Below are positions 60,104 to 64,000 of a stretch of 64,000 nucleotides of DNA, in pieces (the first letter of the stretch is position 1; each line of letters starts with the position of its first letter). The position numbers were made by a program, and so were the translations under genes. Source of the DNA: Gilliamella sp. ESL0441 (GTDB taxonomy: Bacteria; Pseudomonadota; Gammaproteobacteria; Enterobacterales; Orbaceae); NCBI RefSeq assembly GCF_019469185.1, contig NZ_CP048264.1:2480001-2544000 (forward strand), given 5' to 3'. The notes beneath the pieces are model-generated. The model did not search any database, had not been told where the DNA came from, and was given only the letters and a program-made list of their open reading frames with translations.

Positions 60104-61447
60104 TTACAGAATTAACGATCCAACCCAACCCGCAATAAATAAAGGGATATTAAAATGGGTGAATGTTGGAATAACACTATCACGAATATGATCATGCTGA
60201 CCATCACTATTAAGCCCAGCCGACGTTGCTAAAATAGTATCAGAAGGCGGAGAACCAGCATCACCAATCGCCCCAGAAGCACCAATTAAACAAACTGTTG
60301 CAATAGGTGAAAAGCCAAGCTGAATACAAAGTGGGACATAGATTGCCGCAATAATAGGCACCGTCGAGAATGACGAACCGATACCTAACGTGATCACCAA
60401 TCCGACTAACATCATCATAAATGAAGCAATAACTTTATTACCCGCGAATAAAGCAGCACTGTTAATCACTAACGGTTCAATATCATTTGTTTGTTTTAGC
60501 ACTTCGGCAAAGCCTTGGGCAGAAATCATAACAAAACCAATCATGGCCATCATTTTAATACCATCAGTAAAAACGCCGTCTGCTTCACCCCATTTAATGG
60601 TTCCCGAAACAATAAAGCAAATAAAACCAATTAGCGCCCCTAAAATCATTGAACCTGTGTAAAGTTGGATAGCAAAAGAGAGAACAATTGCCAATAGAGA
60701 CACAATAAGTGAACGCTTATTTACACTATTTACCGTTTCTAAATTCGTCTCTTCACGAATAATTTTATATTCTCTTGGTTTACGGTAACTGACAAAAATT
60801 GCCCAAAGTAGCCCAACAAACATCCCTAGCGCTGGTATCGCCATAGCATGCATTACATTCACATGACTAACATCCATGCCGGATGCAGTGATATTTTTTA
60901 ATAAAATTTGATTTAAAAAGATATTACCAAAACCAACCGGTAAGAACATATAAGGTGTAATGAGTCCAAATGTCATTATACAGGCAATCATTCGTCTATC
61001 TAACTGTAATCGAGACATCACATATAATAGTGGTGGGATTAACAGTGGAATAAAAGCAATATGGATAGGTATGATATTTTGTGAAGAAATACTGACCAAA
61101 GCAATAATAATAATTAATAACCATTTTATGCGTTTTTTAGCACTGCTCGTTGTCAACTGTTTAACCGCTTTATCAGCTAATAATTCAGGCAATCCCGATT
61201 TTGAAATTGCAACGGCAAAAGCACCAAGCATAGCATAAGAAAGAGCGATATTTGCACCATTGCTAATACCTGTATTGAATGCATCAATTGTTTGTTTTAA
61301 CGTTAAATGGCTAAATAAACCACCAACAAAGGCACCAATAATTAAGCTAATTACCACATGAACACGGCAAAGAGATAAAATTAACATACAAATTACCGCA
61401 ATAACCACAGCGTTTATTGACGATAAAAGCTCAAAAACTGTATTCAT
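60104..61447 (-). CDS. NhaC-superfamily antiporter/permease
   Basis: Inner membrane protein of 447 residues with about 11-12 helices in the Na+/H+ antiporter (NhaC/YuiF-like) family. Typical stretches are SYAMLGAFAVAISKSGLPELLA near residue 70, GSSFSTVPIIAAIYVP and GASGAIGDAGSPPSDTILATSAGLN near the C terminus, with conserved Asp residues. Some relatives exchange or import amino acids, so the substrate is open. It is divergent from the TIM-barrel-ydiB-aroD operon across 413 bp, making transport of that pathway's substrate possible but unproven. Confidence 0.75.
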   Translation of the reverse strand: MNTVFELLSSINAVVIAVICMLILSLCRVHVVISLIIGAFVGGLFSHLTLKQTIDAFNTGISNGANIALSYAMLGAFAVAISKSGLPELLADKAVKQLTTSSAKKRIKWLLIIIIALVSISSQNIIPIHIAFIPLLIPPLLYVMSRLQLDRRMIACIMTFGLITPYMFLPVGFGNIFLNQILLKNITASGMDVSHVNVMHAMAIPALGMFVGLLWAIFVSYRKPREYKIIREETNLETVNSVNKRSLIVSLLAIVLSFAIQLYTGSMILGALIGFICFIVSGTIKWGEADGVFTDGIKMMAMIGFVMISAQGFAEVLKQTNDIEPLVINSAALFAGNKVIASFMMMLVGLVITLGIGSSFSTVPIIAAIYVPLCIQLGFSPIATVCLIGASGAIGDAGSPPSDTILATSAGLNSDGQHDHIRDSVIPTFTHFNIPLFIAGWVGSLIL

Positions 61448-61860
61448 AGATATATTCTCTTAAATAAACAAAGTTAATTATTTTAGTGGATGACTATAGA
61501 AAGTGCAATTGATAGTAAATGCTGACTTTTAACCATGATTATTCTAAAAATAGTTGACGTCTAAATGGATTTTAAGTGACAGATTAAAATAAAAAGCAAA
61601 ATCAACACATTGCTCAATAAACTCCCCATATTTTTTATAACTGTCTGATTAATTTTTTATTGATAAAGATCTCATTTTGATAAAAATCCTTTTTTTATCC
61701 TTGCTAATTACAGAATAAATGGCTATTTTAAATAATAGATATTTTTAATAGAAATCATTATATTTATAGAAATATAATAATGAATCATAATGTGGCTTAT
61801 TTAAAAATTACACTAATTTTATGCTTTAGATGAATTAAATTTTTAATTAAGGAGAAAGAT
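61448..61860. other. AT-rich divergent intergenic region
   Basis: 413 bp between the antiporter gene and the TIM-barrel gene. I see no gene, RNA or convincing operator. It must hold both promoters; an AAGGAG site lies at 61850-61855 for the downstream gene. Confidence 0.5.
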
Positions 61861-62682
61861 ATGTCTAACCGTCCAATTGGATTGGCAGCGTTAACTGTCT
61901 TAGATGTTTCACCTGCTAACCAAGTCCTTGTTGCAGCAGAAGCGGGTTATACTCATGTCGGTTTGAGGCTTATACCGGCTACGCCAACTGAACCGGTATA
62001 TGCGACCGTCGGCGATACGCCATTGGTTCGAGAAATTGAACGCCGTTTAAAAGAGACAGGAATTAAGGTATTAGATATAGAAATCTTCCGTTTAAAACCC
62101 GATACCCGTGTCATTAACTTTTTACCCGTACTGGAAACGGGCGCAAGATTAGGTGCCAGTCAGGTACTTTTGGCGGGTAACGATCCCGATCAAAATCGAC
62201 TAGCCGATAATTTTGCCCAGCTTTGTGACATTGCCGCTCCCCTTGGCATTGCCATCAATATCGAACCGATGCCATGGACAAACATCCCTGGCGTCAATGC
62301 CGGTGTTGAACTGCTAAAAAAAGCGAATCAAAACAATCAAGGTATGATAATTGATCCCCTGCATTTTGATCGAGGTCCAAATACCCTTGACGATTTGAAA
62401 AAAGTACCTAAAGATTGTTGGCGTTATATGCAACTGTGTGATGGTACTAAAGAAAAACCTCAAGACACAGAAGGACTACTTTATCAAGCTCGTAACTATC
62501 GTTTATCCCCGGGGCGTGGTGGGATTGACCTTGTATCTTTGTTGAAAGCTTTACCTGAAATGCCGATTTCAATTGAATGTTGTAATGACGAATTAGCTTT
62601 ATCTAAATCCCCAATTGAACGCGCTAAAATGTATATTGAAGATACACGTGCATTATTAAAACGTGTTGCTGAACAATCTTAA
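61861..62682 (+). CDS. TIM-barrel sugar phosphate isomerase/epimerase-like protein, candidate 3-dehydroshikimate dehydratase
   Basis: Xylose isomerase-like TIM-barrel enzyme of 273 residues. Predicted metal ligands form the usual set: Glu135 (INIEPMPW), Asp165 and His168 (IDPLHFDR) and Glu239 (ISIECCND), with an Arg-Gly-Gly turn at 219-221. The family includes epimerases and the 3-dehydroshikimate dehydratases (AsbF type). Position 45 bp before ydiB and in line with aroD suggests a role on dehydroquinate or dehydroshikimate, but an isomerase on another cyclitol is also possible. A good AAGGAG site precedes the ATG. Confidence 0.65.
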   Translation: MSNRPIGLAALTVLDVSPANQVLVAAEAGYTHVGLRLIPATPTEPVYATVGDTPLVREIERRLKETGIKVLDIEIFRLKPDTRVINFLPVLETGARLGASQVLLAGNDPDQNRLADNFAQLCDIAAPLGIAINIEPMPWTNIPGVNAGVELLKKANQNNQGMIIDPLHFDRGPNTLDDLKKVPKDCWRYMQLCDGTKEKPQDTEGLLYQARNYRLSPGRGGIDLVSLLKALPEMPISIECCNDELALSKSPIERAKMYIEDTRALLKRVAEQS

Positions 62683-62727
62683 TTGTTAACGCTTTATTGA
62701 AAAAAAGCGTGTAGTGGAGAATTTTTA

Positions 62728-63600
62728 ATGAGAAATAATATTGACGGCCATTATTTATTGATTGGTTTAATGGCTTATCCAATACGTCACAGTTTATCAC
62801 CGCAAATGCAAAACACTATTTATTCAAAACTAAATATTCCTTATGTTTATTTGGCTTTTGAAGTTGATCAAGAAAAATTACCCGATGCAATAAAAGGTCT
62901 TCGTGCCTTAGGTTTGCGAGGTAGTGCGGTATCGATGCCCAATAAACAATTGGTTTGCCAATATCTTGATAAGTTAACACCTGCGGTTGAAATGAGTGGG
63001 GCTTGCAATACAATTTCGAATGATAACGGCATATTAACCGGTTATAACACCGACGGCATTGGCTATATGCGCATGTTGAAAGAAGCAGGCATTGATGTCA
63101 TAGGTAAAAAAATGACGATTCTTGGCGCAGGCGGTGCAGCAACAGCTATTGTAGTACAAGCTGCGCTTGATGGTGTGAAAGAGATCGCCATCTTCAATCA
63201 GAAAGATGACTGCTATGCAAAAATTGAAGCAATTGCAAAAAAATTAAATGAAAACACACCATGTAAAGTCAGTGTGACCGACCTTGCTGATAAAGAGCAA
63301 CTCCGTCAAGCCATTGCCACCAGTGAAGTACTTTGTAACGCTACAGGTGTTGGAATGAAACCATTAGAAGGGCAAAGTTTAATTACCGATCCAACGATGT
63401 TAAGACCGGATCTTGTCGTAACAGACTGTATTTATAGCCCACGTAAGACCAAATTGCTTGAAATCGCAGAACAGCAAGGTTGTAAAACCTTAAATGGGAT
63501 TGGCATGATGCTTTGGCAAGGTGCAGCGCAAATCAAAATTTGGACGGGTGAAGATGCACCTATTGAGTATGTAAAAGAAAAAATGGGATTTAATGATTAG
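62728..63600 (+). CDS. ydiB: Quinate/shikimate dehydrogenase YdiB
   Basis: NAD(P)-dependent dehydrogenase that interconverts quinate with dehydroquinate and shikimate with dehydroshikimate. 290 residues (E. coli YdiB 288). Substrate-binding Ser22 and Ser24 (RHSLSPQ), catalytic Lys73 (MPNKQ) and Asp109 (YNTDG), and dinucleotide motif GAGGAA at 133-138. The segment LIGLMAYPIRHSLSP is YdiB-like rather than AroE-like. It precedes aroD, as in E. coli. Confidence 0.9.
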   Translation: MRNNIDGHYLLIGLMAYPIRHSLSPQMQNTIYSKLNIPYVYLAFEVDQEKLPDAIKGLRALGLRGSAVSMPNKQLVCQYLDKLTPAVEMSGACNTISNDNGILTGYNTDGIGYMRMLKEAGIDVIGKKMTILGAGGAATAIVVQAALDGVKEIAIFNQKDDCYAKIEAIAKKLNENTPCKVSVTDLADKEQLRQAIATSEVLCNATGVGMKPLEGQSLITDPTMLRPDLVVTDCIYSPRKTKLLEIAEQQGCKTLNGIGMMLWQGAAQIKIWTGEDAPIEYVKEKMGFND

Positions 63601-63734
63601 TCGATAGGTAATCTTTTTACCTAATAATCCAATTAAAAATAAGTTAACAGATTATTTTATGTTATTGTCTGATTTGAATCACACAATATAAGATTAATCA
63701 TTATCAATATAATCTTTTACCAACAGGATATAAA

Positions 63735-64000
63735 ATGAAAACAGTTACAACCAAAAATCTAGTTATAGGATCGGGTGCGCCGAAAATTATTGTCCCAATT
63801 GTGGGGAAAACTGAAACCGAACTACTTGATGAAGTGACATTTTTACAATCGATAGATTTTGACGTTTTGGAGTGGCGAGTAGATCACTTCACCCAAGTTG
63901 ATAATATTGATGCTGTGAAAACTGTTGCTAAAAAAATTGCAACCTTATTACCGAGCAAACCTATTTTATTTACCTTTCGTACCGCTAATGAAGGTGGAGT
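63735..64000 (+). CDS. aroD: Type I 3-dehydroquinate dehydratase, partial
   Basis: Schiff-base enzyme converting 3-dehydroquinate to 3-dehydroshikimate. The first 88 codons are present before the window ends. MKTVTTKNLVIGSGAPKIIV and LEWRVDHF (Glu46, Arg48, Asp50) match E. coli AroD; the Schiff-base Lys lies beyond the edge. GGATAT precedes the ATG. Downstream of ydiB by 134 bp, likely in the same operon. Confidence 0.95.
   Translation, partial: MKTVTTKNLVIGSGAPKIIVPIVGKTETELLDEVTFLQSIDFDVLEWRVDHFTQVDNIDAVKTVAKKIATLLPSKPILFTFRTANEGG

Overview
This window is an AT-rich stretch of a gammaproteobacterial chromosome. Almost every housekeeping protein reads as a close homologue of its Escherichia coli counterpart (TyrB, AspC, DauA, PpnN, YdiB, Syd, SapBCDF, RNase E), but the DNA is much richer in A+T and the gene order is heavily shuffled. 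Together with the absence of phage, insertion sequences, CRISPR arrays and tRNA genes here, this fits the insect-gut Orbaceae (Gilliamella, Frischella, Orbus type) best. That placement is an inference from style and content, not a proof.

Layout. 1-3.7 kb (minus): start of an L10-type leader, rplA, rplK with its promoter, fba and pgk. 3.9-6.2 kb (plus): rpsT, ftsN, yihY, dtd. 6.2-10.4 kb: a secreted MINPP-type phytase candidate, a DauA-type SulP transporter and an HdeD-like membrane protein. 10.4-17.5 kb: rsgA divergent from orn-waaA-hemH, then a CoA-disulfide reductase/NADH oxidase family flavoprotein and a cystine-type symporter. 17.5-26.1 kb: galU, a DUF2569-like protein with a hexanucleotide microsatellite, an entericidin-like lipoprotein too short for ordinary ORF calling, tyrB, ridA, ffh, rhtA-like, ispB and Fur-boxed tonB. 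26.2-34.2 kb: pepP-ygfB, a small lipoprotein, ptsH-ptsI-crr, pgi and metA with a MetJ operator. 34.4-43.4 kb: sapBCDF without sapA, rne with a long 5' leader, syd and aspC.

43.5-50.5 kb is the most interesting accessory block. It holds a fumarase/aspartase-superfamily lyase, a GNAT acetyltransferase, and a cystine-family ABC importer (binding lipoprotein, permease, ATPase) in one tightly overlapping operon, faced by a convergent MmgE/PrpD-family gene and flanked by a divergent MFS transporter. The gene set mirrors the Bacillus yxe cluster (yxeL-yxeMNO-yxeQ) in the variant where an S-(2-succino) lyase replaces the monooxygenase YxeK. I propose that it takes up and breaks down S-(2-succino)cysteine, the product of fumarate reacting with cysteine, and returns fumarate and cysteine sulfur.

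50.7-64 kb: folK, dksA, gluQ, and moaA with a structured leader that may be a molybdenum-cofactor riboswitch; then ppnN, serB-radA, a flavodoxin-fold oxidoreductase, rsmB and an NhaC-like antiporter. The window ends in a TIM-barrel protein-ydiB-aroD operon, which looks like a quinate/shikimate (plant-derived cyclitol acid) utilisation module; aroD is cut by the window edge.

Overall the window is core metabolism (glycolysis, PTS, translation, cell division) with several nutrient-scavenging modules: phytate phosphate, C4-dicarboxylates, cystine and succinated cysteine, and quinate. All assignments come from reading the sequence and remembered family knowledge; no database search was run.
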